Part shown: positions 35,247 through 43,676 of the stretch, in pieces
Layout: every line of letters starts with the position of its first letter
How positions within the stretch are numbered: the first letter of the stretch is position 1
DNA from: Nitrospirota bacterium
GTDB taxonomy: Bacteria > Nitrospirota > Thermodesulfovibrionia > UBA6902
Assembly: GCA_016214845.1 (NCBI GenBank)
Contig: JACRMS010000021.1
Location: 107,651 to 171,650, forward strand
Reading direction: 5' to 3'
Length of the DNA: 64,000 nt
The notes under the pieces: model-generated
Database searches by the model: none
The model's input: only the letters and a program-made list of their open reading frames with translations
What the model was told of the DNA's origin: nothing
Program-made: the position numbers and the translations under genes

Positions 35247-37097
35247 TTAACCTGTGTAAAGAATGTCTGACGCGGTGTTTAATGCGTCAACTCCTTTTAT
35301 TTCCTCCTGCATCAGGGGGAATTGAAGGACAGGGAGATCGAATTTCTCCATGATCTCCTTTAAATATTTCATCTGCATACCGCGTCTGTTTTTGAAAAAA
35401 GCATTCACGCACACTTCTTCGGACAAGACCATGTTTGCGACCACAAGCTGCGTCTCTATCCCTGCATTTCTTAAATCAAGCATCGCGCGATAAGATTCCA
35501 TAATCGGAGTTGATTCAGGGTATAGGACAAGACTGAAAACAGTGCGGTTCTTATCCCTCAGGATATTTACGATTTCCTTAAACCTGTTCTGCGCCGTCTC
35601 TTTTGCCTCCACGCTTTCCGCCGTTGAGACCATCATCTCCACCTGTTTCGCGTAATCAAACGGCAGGTCAAGCAGTCTCAAAGTGTGGCCGGTCGGCGCT
35701 GTGTCAAATACGACCACGTCATAATTTTTGCCCTCTATGAATTGTATGAATTTATCAAAGGCAGCCATCTCTACCATACATGGTGAATTCAATTCTTCTT
35801 CCATTGCCGCGATCATGTCTTCGGAATATTTATCCCTTGCGTCATCAAGAATTTTTTCTTTGTACTCAATAATTGCCTCTTCCTGGTCAACCATCACTGC
35901 ATAAAGGTTCTCAGTGATCTGTTCGGGCAAGCTGCCGATACTCACGTCAAACACCTCTCCGATATGAGCTGCCGGGTCTGTTGTCACAAGTAGTGTTTTG
36001 AAACCCTTTCGCGCAGCGTAGAGCGCCGCAACGCATGATATGGTCGTCTTGCCCACACCGCCTTTGCCGGTAAAGAAGATAGCCTTTGAACCGTTTTCGG
36101 GAATAAATAATTGCTCAGCGGCAGACGTTGAATTGTGAAGTTGAGAAGCTGAGAGGTTGAGATGTTGAGAGGTGAAAGACTCCTTATCTTCACATTTTCT
36201 TAAGTTCTTAACTTCTCTTTTCATGGCGAATAATTCCCCTGCCACATCTTTCAGTGCTCCTAATCCCTTTACCTCATTGTCCCTTAACAGCATATAACGT
36301 TTCGGTTTGCTTATTTCCAGTTCCGTATCCCAGATTACTTTTTGCTGTGCCTCATATTTCTTTCTGAAGAATTCAATCTCACAGACCTCTTCAGGCAGAA
36401 TGCCGTTGATGATGATCTCTCCTGATTTAATGCCGATAGTCTCAAGTTCTTTTGAGGCCCTGAGGGTCTCATAGAGAGACAGCTCCTCAGGCCGCATGAC
36501 AAATATGAAATCCGTTCGCTCAGGGTCTTTAAGAAGGGAAGTTGCGCGGTCGTATTTATCTTTTGATTCCTGTATGGATTGCACCGGCCCAAGACATGTC
36601 TGTCCGCTCCCCTTTGCCGATTCCTCGATATGCTTAGACCAGTCAACGGGAAGTTCAAGCAATCTTATAGTATGGCCCGTTGGAGCCGTGTCGAATACGA
36701 TCACCTCATATTCATCACCCTCCATGAAGTCAATGAACCTGTCGAATGACGCCATCTCCGTTGTGCAAGGCCCGCTCAGGTTTTCTTCAAGCGAGGCGAT
36801 TACATCCTCCGGCATTATCTCGCGGAATGGTCCGATGATCCGCTCTTTATATTCCCTTGTCGCTTCATCTGGGTCTATCTCCATCGCATGTAAGGGCAAT
36901 TCGTGAAGTGCCCCTACGAATATCGGCGTGATCTTATGCCCGATCTCCTGCTCAAAAACATCGGCAAGATTTGAAGCCGGATCGGTCGTGACTATTAATG
37001 TTTTTTGGCCCTCTAACGCATAATGAATCGCGGTAGCGCACGCCATCGTTGTCTTTCCTACGCCGCCTTTGCCTGAAAAGAAAATGTATTTCGTCAT
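35247..37097 (-). CDS. arsA: Arsenite-translocating ATPase ArsA (two ATPase halves)
   Basis: 616 residues with duplicated halves. P-loops GKGGVGKTTMACA (N half) and GKGGVGKTTISCV (C half) and two DTAPTGHTxRLL switch motifs. Cys in GPCTTEMA, GQTCLGP and SPCMVEMA correspond to the three metalloid-binding Cys of E. coli ArsA (113, 172, 422). ArsA energises As(III) efflux through the permease, here Acr3. The linker near residues 300-330 is encoded by short-repeat DNA (see 36137). The start overlaps the arsM stop by 4 bp. Confidence 0.93.
   Translation of the reverse strand: MTKYIFFSGKGGVGKTTMACATAIHYALEGQKTLIVTTDPASNLADVFEQEIGHKITPIFVGALHELPLHAMEIDPDEATREYKERIIGPFREIMPEDVIASLEENLSGPCTTEMASFDRFIDFMEGDEYEVIVFDTAPTGHTIRLLELPVDWSKHIEESAKGSGQTCLGPVQSIQESKDKYDRATSLLKDPERTDFIFVMRPEELSLYETLRASKELETIGIKSGEIIINGILPEEVCEIEFFRKKYEAQQKVIWDTELEISKPKRYMLLRDNEVKGLGALKDVAGELFAMKREVKNLRKCEDKESFTSQHLNLSASQLHNSTSAAEQLFIPENGSKAIFFTGKGGVGKTTISCVAALYAARKGFKTLLVTTDPAAHIGEVFDVSIGSLPEQITENLYAVMVDQEEAIIEYKEKILDDARDKYSEDMIAAMEEELNSPCMVEMAAFDKFIQFIEGKNYDVVVFDTAPTGHTLRLLDLPFDYAKQVEMMVSTAESVEAKETAQNRFKEIVNILRDKNRTVFSLVLYPESTPIMESYRAMLDLRNAGIETQLVVANMVLSEEVCVNAFFKNRRGMQMKYLKEIMEKFDLPVLQFPLMQEEIKGVDALNTASDILYTG
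36137..36176. repeat. Short direct repeats coding the ArsA inter-domain linker
   Basis: On the plus strand the heptamer-like unit gttgaga recurs (gaagttgagaagctgagag, then gttgagatgttgagagg). Translated on the minus strand it gives the Ser/Gln/Leu/Asn-rich linker SQHLNLSASQLHNS. It resembles interspersed repeat DNA more than conserved protein sequence. Confidence 0.45.
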
Positions 37098-37900
37098 TTA
37101 TATCCCTCTACACAAACACTGACTACATAGTCCTGTATGGATTCACCTTTTTTGAAACTGCCCTCGATGGCCCCTTCCCCCGGATCTTCTGTATATGAGG
37201 CGGGATATAATGAGTAGCTTTTCTTTGCAACCTTTACATCCCTGAAGCCCGCTTTCTTTACAATTTTATTATATTCATCAACAAGGATGGCCCCTGCGAT
37301 ACACCCTGCATACGCCTCCATGCTTTTCTCAATCTTGTCCGGTAATTTCTTCAGAAGCGCCATGTCCGAGACCGCAATCCTCCCGCCGGGTTTTAAGACC
37401 CTGAATATCTCCTGAAATACCCTTTGCTTGTCCGCTGACAGATTGATCACGCAATTGCTTATCGCAACATCAACCGAGTTGTCAGCCAAAGGCAGGTTTT
37501 CAATTTCTCCAAGCCTGAATTCCACATTTTTCACACCGTTCTTTTTTGCATTGTCCCGTGCCTTCTCAATCATCTCCGGAGTCATATCCACCCCGATGAC
37601 TTTGCCTTTCGATCCGACTTTCGATGCGGCCAGAAAACAGTCAAAACCTGCTCCGGCGCCGAGGTCCAGCACGGTCTCCCCTTTTTTCAGATTTGCCAAA
37701 GCAGTCGGATTGCCGCAGCTTAAACCAAGGTTTGCATCATCCGGAATGACTTTCAGTTCCTTTTCTGAATAGCCGATGGACTTTGCAAATTCTCTGGCGT
37801 CAGGGCCGCAGCATGTGTCGCCGCAGCACCCTTTCTGCTGTCCCTTTGCGATCTTTCCATAGGTATCTCTCACGATTTTTATAGTTTTCTCTTTGTCCAT
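37094..37900 (-). CDS. arsM: Arsenite S-adenosylmethionine methyltransferase
   Basis: 268 residues. Methylates As(III) to volatile or less toxic species. A Cys-rich N-terminal segment, GCCGDTCCGP, then NLGLSCGNP, the SAM site VLDLGAGAGFDCFLAA, ISNCVINLS and AGCIAGA; these Cys are the As(III)-binding positions of ArsM. The SD AAGGAAGG lies just before ATG 37900. It sits within the ars operon between arsD and arsA. Confidence 0.93.
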   Translation of the reverse strand: MDKEKTIKIVRDTYGKIAKGQQKGCCGDTCCGPDAREFAKSIGYSEKELKVIPDDANLGLSCGNPTALANLKKGETVLDLGAGAGFDCFLAASKVGSKGKVIGVDMTPEMIEKARDNAKKNGVKNVEFRLGEIENLPLADNSVDVAISNCVINLSADKQRVFQEIFRVLKPGGRIAVSDMALLKKLPDKIEKSMEAYAGCIAGAILVDEYNKIVKKAGFRDVKVAKKSYSLYPASYTEDPGEGAIEGSFKKGESIQDYVVSVCVEGYK

Positions 37901-37924
37901 AATACCTTCCTTTCAAAGCGCAAC

Positions 37925-38266
37925 TTACCTGAATGTTACTGATATTGGTTTCCCTTTTTTCATAGGCTCAATGTTCAATGCTTTGCACAAATCTTCGTAC
38001 GCCGGATACTCGCCTGTCCTGAAGACCTCTCCATTTACGATGGTGATCGGCAATATCTTCTTGCCGTTTTTGTGAAGCAGGTCCGCAACCGTTTTGTTAG
38101 CAAGAAATTCCTTTGGCTGCTGGGCGAGGTTGAACCTGGCTACTTTGACGCCTTGCTTTTTTAATGCGAGCACAGCTTCATTCATTTTCAGGAGAACAGG
38201 GTCAATACTCGGCCCGCAAAGACCGGATGAACAGCACATCGCGGGATCATAAATTTCTATTTTCAT
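37925..38266 (-). CDS. arsD: Arsenic metallochaperone ArsD
   Basis: 113 residues with a thioredoxin-like fold. IYDPAMCCSSGLCGPSIDP holds the vicinal Cys 11/12 and the third Cys of the As(III) site that hands arsenite to ArsA. ARFNLAQQPKEF and LPITIVNGEV are also conserved. The start is the ATG at 38266, with GGAGG about 8 nt upstream; a longer reading to 38329 only translates a palindromic repeat. Confidence 0.93.
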   Translation of the reverse strand: MKIEIYDPAMCCSSGLCGPSIDPVLLKMNEAVLALKKQGVKVARFNLAQQPKEFLANKTVADLLHKNGKKILPITIVNGEVFRTGEYPAYEDLCKALNIEPMKKGKPISVTFR

Positions 38267-38289
38267 GTTCAGCGCCTCCTCTTTATGGT

Positions 38290-38309
38290 GGGCGAACGGC
38301 CATTCGCCC
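38290..38309. repeat. REP-like hairpin between acr3 and arsD
   Basis: GGGCGAA-CGGCCA-TTCGCCC, a 7-bp stem in the 52-bp gap. It may affect relative expression or mRNA stability of acr3 and the distal genes; that is inference. Confidence 0.6.
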
Positions 38310-38318
38310 CTACTGCTT

Positions 38319-39398
38319 TCATAACACATCTATATTTTTGACTCTGCAATATTCTGCCGCATAATATTTCTTCCGGAAATACAATGCAACGTTTACCAGT
38401 CCTATCAAAACGGGGACTTCAACCAGCGGCCCTATCACGGCTGTGAAGGCCGCGCCTGAATTGATCCCGAAGACCGCTACGGCAACCGCAATCGCAAGCT
38501 CAAAATTATTACTGGCCGCGGTGAATGACAGGGAAGCCGACTTCGGATAATCCGTCCCTATTTTTTTCGCCATGTAGAAGGAAACGAGGAACATCACCAC
38601 GAAATATATCAGCAGCGGTATGGCAATACGGACTACATCAAGCGGAAGCTTAACGATATAATTGCCCTTCAGGGAGAACATCACGACAATAGTAAAAAGC
38701 AGGGCGATCAACGTGATCGGGCTTATCCGGGGGATGAATACCCGCTCATACCATTGATGGCCTTTTAATTTGATAAGGCTGAAGCGTGTGATTATTCCGG
38801 CAATAAAAGGGATGCCCAGATAAATAAATACGCTCTTTGCGATCTGTCCCATGGTGACTTCCACTACTGCCCCTTTTAAACCGAGCCATGACGGCAGCAC
38901 CGTTATAAAAATATACGCGTAGACAGAGTAGAACAGCACCTGGAATACAGAGTTGAACGCGACAAGCCCTGCAGTGTATTCCGTATCTCCACATGCCAGC
39001 TCGTTCCAGACAATGACCATTGCGATGCAGCGCGCCAGGCCGATCATGATAAGTCCGACCATGTAATCGGGATAGTTATGGAGAAAAAGAATTGCCAGTA
39101 CAAACATCAGCACAGGCCCGATCACCCAGTTTTGAATAAGGGAGAGCCCCAACACTTTCTTGTTCCTGAATACTTGTCCGAGGTCTTCATAATGAACCTT
39201 TGCAAGGGGAGGATACATCATAAGGATAAGGCCTATCGCGATAGGAATATTTGTTGTTCCGGCCTGGAAGCTGTTGATTACTCCCTCTACTCCGGGGATA
39301 AAATAACCGAGCCCCACTCCAAACGCCATTGCAGCGAATATCCAGACAGTGAGAAATCTGTCAATGAAAGAAAGCTTCTTTACCCTCTGTTCAGTCAT
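38319..39398 (-). CDS. acr3: Arsenite efflux permease Acr3
   Basis: 359 residues with about ten membrane helices. The conserved [23 protein letters not shown] segment carries the functional Cys of Acr3 transporters; [10 protein letters not shown] and [21 protein letters not shown] are also typical. It exports As(OH)3 as a uniporter/antiporter or, with ArsA, as an ATP-driven pump. It belongs to the Acr3 (BASS-like) family, not ArsB. It starts 12 bp after arsR. Confidence 0.95.
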   Translation of the reverse strand: MTEQRVKKLSFIDRFLTVWIFAAMAFGVGLGYFIPGVEGVINSFQAGTTNIPIAIGLILMMYPPLAKVHYEDLGQVFRNKKVLGLSLIQNWVIGPVLMFVLAILFLHNYPDYMVGLIMIGLARCIAMVIVWNELACGDTEYTAGLVAFNSVFQVLFYSVYAYIFITVLPSWLGLKGAVVEVTMGQIAKSVFIYLGIPFIAGIITRFSLIKLKGHQWYERVFIPRISPITLIALLFTIVVMFSLKGNYIVKLPLDVVRIAIPLLIYFVVMFLVSFYMAKKIGTDYPKSASLSFTAASNNFELAIAVAVAVFGINSGAAFTAVIGPLVEVPVLIGLVNVALYFRKKYYAAEYCRVKNIDVL

Positions 39399-39410
39399 GT
39401 TGTTTCCCCA

Positions 39411-39758
39411 TTATTTATCGCAGCACCTGTTTTTGTTTTTAATGCTTCTTAATTTGACCAGCCTTGAAAAGTTCTTCTTCATTGCTTCGTCAGGAATTCT
39501 TTCGATGGTGGAAAGGATGAGAAACCTCTTAAACATATCTGAATCGTTGATGCTGTAGTGTACCCACTTCCCCTGTTTCCTGTCCTTTAAAAGTCCCGCC
39601 TCTTTCAAGGTATTCAGATGAAATGAGATCTTCGGCTGGCTCATGTCCATAACGCTGACGAGGTCGCACACGCATATCTCACCCTTTTCCGCGATCTTCA
39701 AGATCCTCAATCTCGTTTCATCAGAAAGCGCCTTGAAGACGTTCAATAGTTCCTGCAT
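39411..39758 (-). CDS. arsR: ArsR-family arsenic-responsive repressor
   Basis: 115 residues, winged helix. The As(III) site ICVCDLV lies at the start of the DNA-recognition region (residues about 29-35), as in E. coli ArsR, followed by QPKISFHLNTLKEAGLLKDRKQGKWVHY. SD GAGGAG before ATG 39758. It is the first gene of the operon and presumably represses it until As(III) binds. Confidence 0.94.
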   Translation of the reverse strand: MQELLNVFKALSDETRLRILKIAEKGEICVCDLVSVMDMSQPKISFHLNTLKEAGLLKDRKQGKWVHYSINDSDMFKRFLILSTIERIPDEAMKKNFSRLVKLRSIKNKNRCCDK

Positions 39759-39791
39759 TCAGTTCTCCTCTTTGTTTTGTCTGACCATTGT

Positions 39792-39803
39792 CATATTAAT
39801 ATG
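39792..39803. promoter_or_regulatory. Candidate ArsR operator
   Basis: A perfect 12-bp palindrome, CATATTAATATG, lies between the ars promoter and the arsR start, where a repressor site is expected. A related tttgattt motif occurs next to it and again at 39861 near the -35. Confidence 0.45.
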
Positions 39804-39849
39804 TTTTGATTTCAGATGCTCATCTTATTCATAGTGATACGCTATTAAC

Positions 39850-39878
39850 ATATAAACATCTTTTGATTTGTTTGTCAA
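39850..39878 (-). promoter_or_regulatory. Promoter of the arsenic operon
   Basis: On the minus strand TTGACA (39878-39873), 17-bp spacer, TTATAT (39855-39850). Consensus -35 and a good -10, about 90 bp upstream of arsR. Confidence 0.65.
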
Positions 39879-39912
39879 GCAGCATTAAATGGGAACTTCC
39901 TAAATCATTCTT

Positions 39913-40035
39913 AAATAACTCCCCTTAATCCCCTCTTAACATAAGAGGGGAAATTTGAACCTCCCCCTTAGGTAAGGGGGACTGAGGGGGTTATTCTCTC
40001 CTCCCCTTATTTAAGGGGAGGCCGGAAGGGGTTAT
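39913..40035. repeat. Flanking direct repeat of the DUF559 cassette, copy A
   Basis: A 123-bp unit of stacked palindromes: ccccttaatcccctctta with taagagggg, cctccccctta with taagggggac, and cctcccc-ttat-ttaaggggagg. It is nearly identical and in the same orientation as 40423-40546. It ends 1 bp before the DUF559 stop codon. Confidence 0.8.
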
Positions 40036-40036
40036 G

Positions 40037-40399
40037 TCATAATGGAGTTATCTTCTCTTCTATTTTATGCAAAACGCCTTCAATATTTTGAAGCACTTCA
40101 TTATTCCAGAACCGGATTACTTCAATTCTATGCCCTTTCAAATAATCAGAACGGGCTTCATCATATTCCTGTTTTTCTTTTTCTGCATGCTGCCCGCCAT
40201 CCAACTCGATTGCGAGAGATAATTCAGGGGAGTAGAAATCAAGAATATACGCGCCCACGCTGTACTGGCGAAAAAACTTTGTCCCGTGGAACCGCTTATT
40301 ACGCAATTGATACCAGAGAATTTTCTCGGCATCCGTCTGATTACGCCTCAGCTCCTGCCTTCGTTCCTTAAACGTTGGATTGTTTCGTATGAATTTCAT
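40037..40399 (-). CDS. DUF559 endonuclease-like protein
   Basis: 120 residues. DUF559 (Vsr/PD-(D/E)XK-like): RRNQTDAEKILWYQLRNKRF, KFFRQYSVGAYILDFYSPELSLAIELDGGQH with the nuclease-type Asp and Glu-x-Asp, and a closing YLKGHRIEVIRFWNNEVL. SD GAGGGG before ATG 40399. The gene is framed by two near-identical direct repeats and interrupts the order between arsR and the deaminase gene. The role of DUF559 proteins is not established; a mobile or repeat-linked nuclease is plausible. Confidence 0.8.
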   Translation of the reverse strand: MKFIRNNPTFKERRQELRRNQTDAEKILWYQLRNKRFHGTKFFRQYSVGAYILDFYSPELSLAIELDGGQHAEKEKQEYDEARSDYLKGHRIEVIRFWNNEVLQNIEGVLHKIEEKITPL

Positions 40400-40422
40400 G
40401 CTGTCCCCTCAACTCCCCACTC

Positions 40423-40546
40423 AAATAACTCCCCTTAATCCCCTCTTACCATAAGAGGGGAAATTTGAACCTCCCCCTTAGGTTAAGGGGGACTGAGGGG
40501 GTTACTTGCTCTTCCCCTTATATAAGGGGAGGCCGGGAGGGGTTAT
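40423..40546. repeat. Flanking direct repeat of the DUF559 cassette, copy B
   Basis: Matches 39913-40035 apart from a few substitutions and short indels (for example aggttaagg against aggtaagg). It ends at the stop codon of the deaminase gene. Confidence 0.8.
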
Positions 40547-41859
40547 TATTTAATCTTTTTCTGCCACGCCCTTGCTTTATCCATTATCTCCTGCTCATCC
40601 ATTGTGGTGAGCTTGCCGTTTTCGACAACGAACTTTCCGTTGACCATCACGGTGTCAATATCGGAAGGACGCAGGCAGTAAGCCATGTGGGAATAGATAT
40701 CGTATATCGGGGTAAGATGAGGCTGTGAGAGGTTTGCTATAACAATATCGGCTTTCTTCCCCGCCTTGATGGAGCCGGCTTTGTCGCCTAATCCTAAGAT
40801 CTCGGCCCCGTTCCTTGTTGCCATTAACAACGTTGTCTTGCTGTCAACGGCGGTCGGGTCGCCTGAAAAGGCCTTGTGGACTTTCGCGGCGGTGGACATT
40901 TCACCTAATATGCTCAGATCATTGTTGCTTGCCGCGCCGTCAGTTCCGAGTGAAACCTTTACTCCTGCCTTAAGCATCTTCGCAACAGGAGCGAAACCGG
41001 ACGCGAGTTTTAAATTGCTCTCAATACAATGCGAGACCCCAACTTTTCTCCTGGCTAATAAATCAATCTCATAATCGGTGAGCCAGACGCAATGTGCCGC
41101 GGACAAACGCTCAGTCAAGAGGCCGATGCTTTCAAAGTACTCAACCGGCGTCTTTCCGTAACGGTTTTGGCATTCGGCAACTTCAAACTGCGTCTCGGCA
41201 AGGTGCGTGTGTACCGGGACATTGTATTTTTCCGAAAGTGCGTTGGCACGTTTGTAATTATCAGGTCCGCAGGTGTAAACAGCATGAGGGGCGATGCAGG
41301 GGAAAACAAGTTCGCTGTTCTTCCAGTTATTGATAAGATCTTCAGCGTTGATGAAATAGTCGTCCGGGGATTTTGCATAGCCAGTGAACGGGAAATCGAT
41401 TACGCCCGCTCCCAGCACGCCGCGCATCCCAATCTTCTCAAGTTTCTTCCCGGCAGCGTTCTGAAAGAAATACATATCGGCATATGTAGTGACACCCGCC
41501 TTCAGCATCTCAAGACAGGCAAGCTCTACAGCATCGCTGACGAACTCTTCATTCATCCATTTGCCTTCCGCAGGCCAGATATGGTTCTGCAGCCATTCCA
41601 TCAGAGGGAGGTCGTCCGCGAGTCCCCTGAAGTAGACCATCGCGGCATGAGTGTGAGTATTGATCAACCCCGGTAATACGACCCTGTCTTTCCCGTCTAA
41701 TATTTTTTTAGAAGAATAATTTTTGGAAACATCCGCAAACGTCCCTGCGTCAACAATGGTGCTGCCTGAAACTGCGACAGCTCCGTCTTTAATAACAGGG
41801 AGGTCTCCCTCCATTGTAAGAAGATAATCGGCCCTGATAATGCAGTCAACGTTTTGCAT
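40546..41859 (-). CDS. mtaD: 5-methylthioadenosine / S-adenosylhomocysteine deaminase-like amidohydrolase
   Basis: 437 residues. Metal HxH motif GLINTHTHAAMVYFRGL near residue 64, PLMEWLQNHIWPAE, THLAETQFEV with a metal His, AHCVWLTDYEI, SNLKLASGFAPV and LGTDGAASNNDLSILGEM with the catalytic Asp. These match the MtaD/SahH-deaminase branch. TrzN/AtzA-type relatives share the fold, so the substrate is inferred. SD AAGGAG. It follows asd by 8 bp. Confidence 0.87.
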   Translation of the reverse strand: MQNVDCIIRADYLLTMEGDLPVIKDGAVAVSGSTIVDAGTFADVSKNYSSKKILDGKDRVVLPGLINTHTHAAMVYFRGLADDLPLMEWLQNHIWPAEGKWMNEEFVSDAVELACLEMLKAGVTTYADMYFFQNAAGKKLEKIGMRGVLGAGVIDFPFTGYAKSPDDYFINAEDLINNWKNSELVFPCIAPHAVYTCGPDNYKRANALSEKYNVPVHTHLAETQFEVAECQNRYGKTPVEYFESIGLLTERLSAAHCVWLTDYEIDLLARRKVGVSHCIESNLKLASGFAPVAKMLKAGVKVSLGTDGAASNNDLSILGEMSTAAKVHKAFSGDPTAVDSKTTLLMATRNGAEILGLGDKAGSIKAGKKADIVIANLSQPHLTPIYDIYSHMAYCLRPSDIDTVMVNGKFVVENGKLTTMDEQEIMDKARAWQKKIK

Positions 41860-41867
41860 GGTTCTCC

Positions 41868-42890
41868 TTATTTCGCCATCTCGATCAACTTTTCGGCGAT
41901 CTGCACGGCATTGGTCGCCGCGCCTTTCCTGAGGTTGTCCGCAGCTATCCAGATATTTATGCCGTTCTCAATGGTATCGTCTTCCCTGATCCTTCCAACA
42001 TAGACCTCGTCCCTCCCTGCGCAGACAGTCTGAAGGGGATAGACATTTTTCTCAGGGGCGTCATATACGATCACGCCGGGCGCTTTTGCAAGGATGGCCC
42101 TGACGTCATTCGCCGTGAGTTTCTTTGCAGTCTCGATATTGATCGATTCCGAATGCCCCCTGAATACAGGGACCCTCACTGTCGTTGCCGTGACCTTTAT
42201 CGAATTGTCGCCCATGATCTTTTTTGTCTCATTGACCATCTTGATCTCTTCTTTTGTATAGCCGTTATCCATGAACTTGTCTATGTGCGGCAGACAGTTG
42301 AAGGCGATCTGGTGCGGGTAGACGGTTGCTTTTACATCTTTGAAATTCAAAATGTCCGCGGTCTGGTGAAGCAGCTCTTCCATCGCCTTTCTCCCCGTGC
42401 CTGAGACGGATTGAAAAGTCGTCACCACGACCCTTTTGATCTTTGCCGCGTCATGAATGGGTTTCAGCGCGACAACCATCTGGATGGTGGAACAATTGGG
42501 ATTTGCGATTATCCCGTTATGCCATTTCAGGTCAAGAGGGTTTACCTCCGGCACAACGAGCGGCACACCGGGGTCCATTCTCCACGCGCTTGAATTGTCC
42601 ACAACAATGCACCCTGCCCTTGCGGCCACCGGGGCGAAGTGTAAGCTCCTCTCCGCTCCCGCTGAGAACAGGGCGATATCTATACCTTCAAAAACACTTT
42701 CAGTAAGTATCTCGACCGTTATCCCTTTATTGTGGAAGTTCAGTACCTTGCCTTCCGATCTCTCGGAGGCAAAGAGTTTAAGTTTTTCAATGGGGAAATT
42801 CCTTTCCTCCAAAACCGCGATCATTTCATGTCCTACCGCGCCTGTCGCGCCGACAACGGCAACCACGTACTTATCTTTTTTCTTTAACAT
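41868..42890 (-). CDS. asd: Aspartate-semialdehyde dehydrogenase
   Basis: 340 residues. Reduces aspartyl phosphate to the semialdehyde for Lys/Thr/Met and peptidoglycan. NADP site VVAVVGATGAVGHEMI, catalytic Cys in IANPNCSTIQMV near residue 130, and FQSVSGTGRKAMEEL. The start at 42890 gives the normal length and places the NADP motif at the N-terminus; the longer reading to 43040 overlaps the divergent gene's leader and has no family similarity. Confidence 0.95.
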   Translation of the reverse strand: MLKKKDKYVVAVVGATGAVGHEMIAVLEERNFPIEKLKLFASERSEGKVLNFHNKGITVEILTESVFEGIDIALFSAGAERSLHFAPVAARAGCIVVDNSSAWRMDPGVPLVVPEVNPLDLKWHNGIIANPNCSTIQMVVALKPIHDAAKIKRVVVTTFQSVSGTGRKAMEELLHQTADILNFKDVKATVYPHQIAFNCLPHIDKFMDNGYTKEEIKMVNETKKIMGDNSIKVTATTVRVPVFRGHSESINIETAKKLTANDVRAILAKAPGVIVYDAPEKNVYPLQTVCAGRDEVYVGRIREDDTIENGINIWIAADNLRKGAATNAVQIAEKLIEMAK

Positions 42891-42970
42891 CGCTCCAAGT
42901 CCTTTCACATGATTATTAAATGCCAATAATTTATCACATTCACTCTGGAAATTTCTATTCGGCATTCTCA

Positions 42971-42999
42971 TTGACAAGCATTTCCACCGGTGGTATTCT
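42971..42999 (+). promoter_or_regulatory. Promoter with palindromic spacer upstream of the 43032 gene
   Basis: TTGACA 42971-42976, 17-bp spacer, TATTCT 42994-42999. The spacer ends in the perfect palindrome CCACCGGTGG (42984-42993), which abuts the -10. A factor bound there would directly gate the promoter. Confidence 0.6.
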
Positions 43000-43031
43000 C
43001 TTAGAAAATTATTCCTGAAGGAGGACAAATC

Positions 43032-43670
43032 ATGAAGCATTGCAAGAGAATTTTATTCACATTGATCATCACCATGCTTTTTGGCATGACTGCCTGGGCC
43101 GTTGAGAAGGCTTACCAGGAGCCCAAGGTGGAATATTCCGCGGACCAGTATATGGAGACTGAAGACGTGACCATGAAAGCAAAGATCTTTCACGCGCAGG
43201 GCAAGGAAAGAAGAGAGCAGGACATGGAAGGCATGAAACAGATCATGATCACGCGCACGGACAAAAAGCTCGTGTGGATGCTGATGCCGGAACAAAAAAT
43301 GTACATGGAAATGAAGATGAACCAGAGTAAAGAAGACCCGACAGACCTCAGGGACTACAAAATTGAGCAGGAGGTGATGGGTGAAGAAGTTGTCAACGGT
43401 GTGAATGCCACAAAGAGCAAGGTCATTATGACTGACAAGAAGGGCAATAAATTCGGCGGATTCATGTGGAGCACAAAAGACGGAATAATGGTAAAGATGG
43501 ACACCGTATCAAAGGCGGAAGGCAAAAAGATGCGCATGAAGACGGAACTCAAGAATCTCAAGCTTGAAAAGCAGGACCCGAAACTCTTTGAGGTCCCGTC
43601 AGGTTACATGAAGATGCCCGGCATGGGCGGCGGCTTTAATATGCAGGAGATGATGAAGGGCGGGGAGTAA
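43032..43670 (+). CDS. Secreted protein, LolA/DUF4412-like
   Basis: 212 residues. A signal peptide (ILFTLIITMLFGMTAWA), then a Met/Lys-rich beta domain: MKAKIFHAQGKERREQDMEGMKQIMITRTDKKLVWMLMPEQKMYMEM, then VNGVNATKSKVIM and GGFMWSTKDGIMVKM. This repeats the pattern of outer-membrane lipoprotein-sorting-like half-barrels (DUF4412). The very high Met content (about 12 percent by eye) is unusual and could suit metal binding. SD AAGGAGG. It is followed within 6 bp by the next secreted protein. Confidence 0.65.
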   Translation: MKHCKRILFTLIITMLFGMTAWAVEKAYQEPKVEYSADQYMETEDVTMKAKIFHAQGKERREQDMEGMKQIMITRTDKKLVWMLMPEQKMYMEMKMNQSKEDPTDLRDYKIEQEVMGEEVVNGVNATKSKVIMTDKKGNKFGGFMWSTKDGIMVKMDTVSKAEGKKMRMKTELKNLKLEKQDPKLFEVPSGYMKMPGMGGGFNMQEMMKGGE

Positions 43671-43676
43671 GAGAAC

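Noticed and set aside
40037..40399. DUF559 gene as an insertion sequence transposase
   Set aside because: The protein has a Vsr-like nuclease pattern, not a transposase DDE or HUH motif, and the flanks are direct, not terminal inverted, repeats.
42891..43040. N-terminal extension of asd to 43040
   Set aside because: It overlaps the divergent promoter and adds 50 residues not found in the family; ATG 42890 gives normal length.
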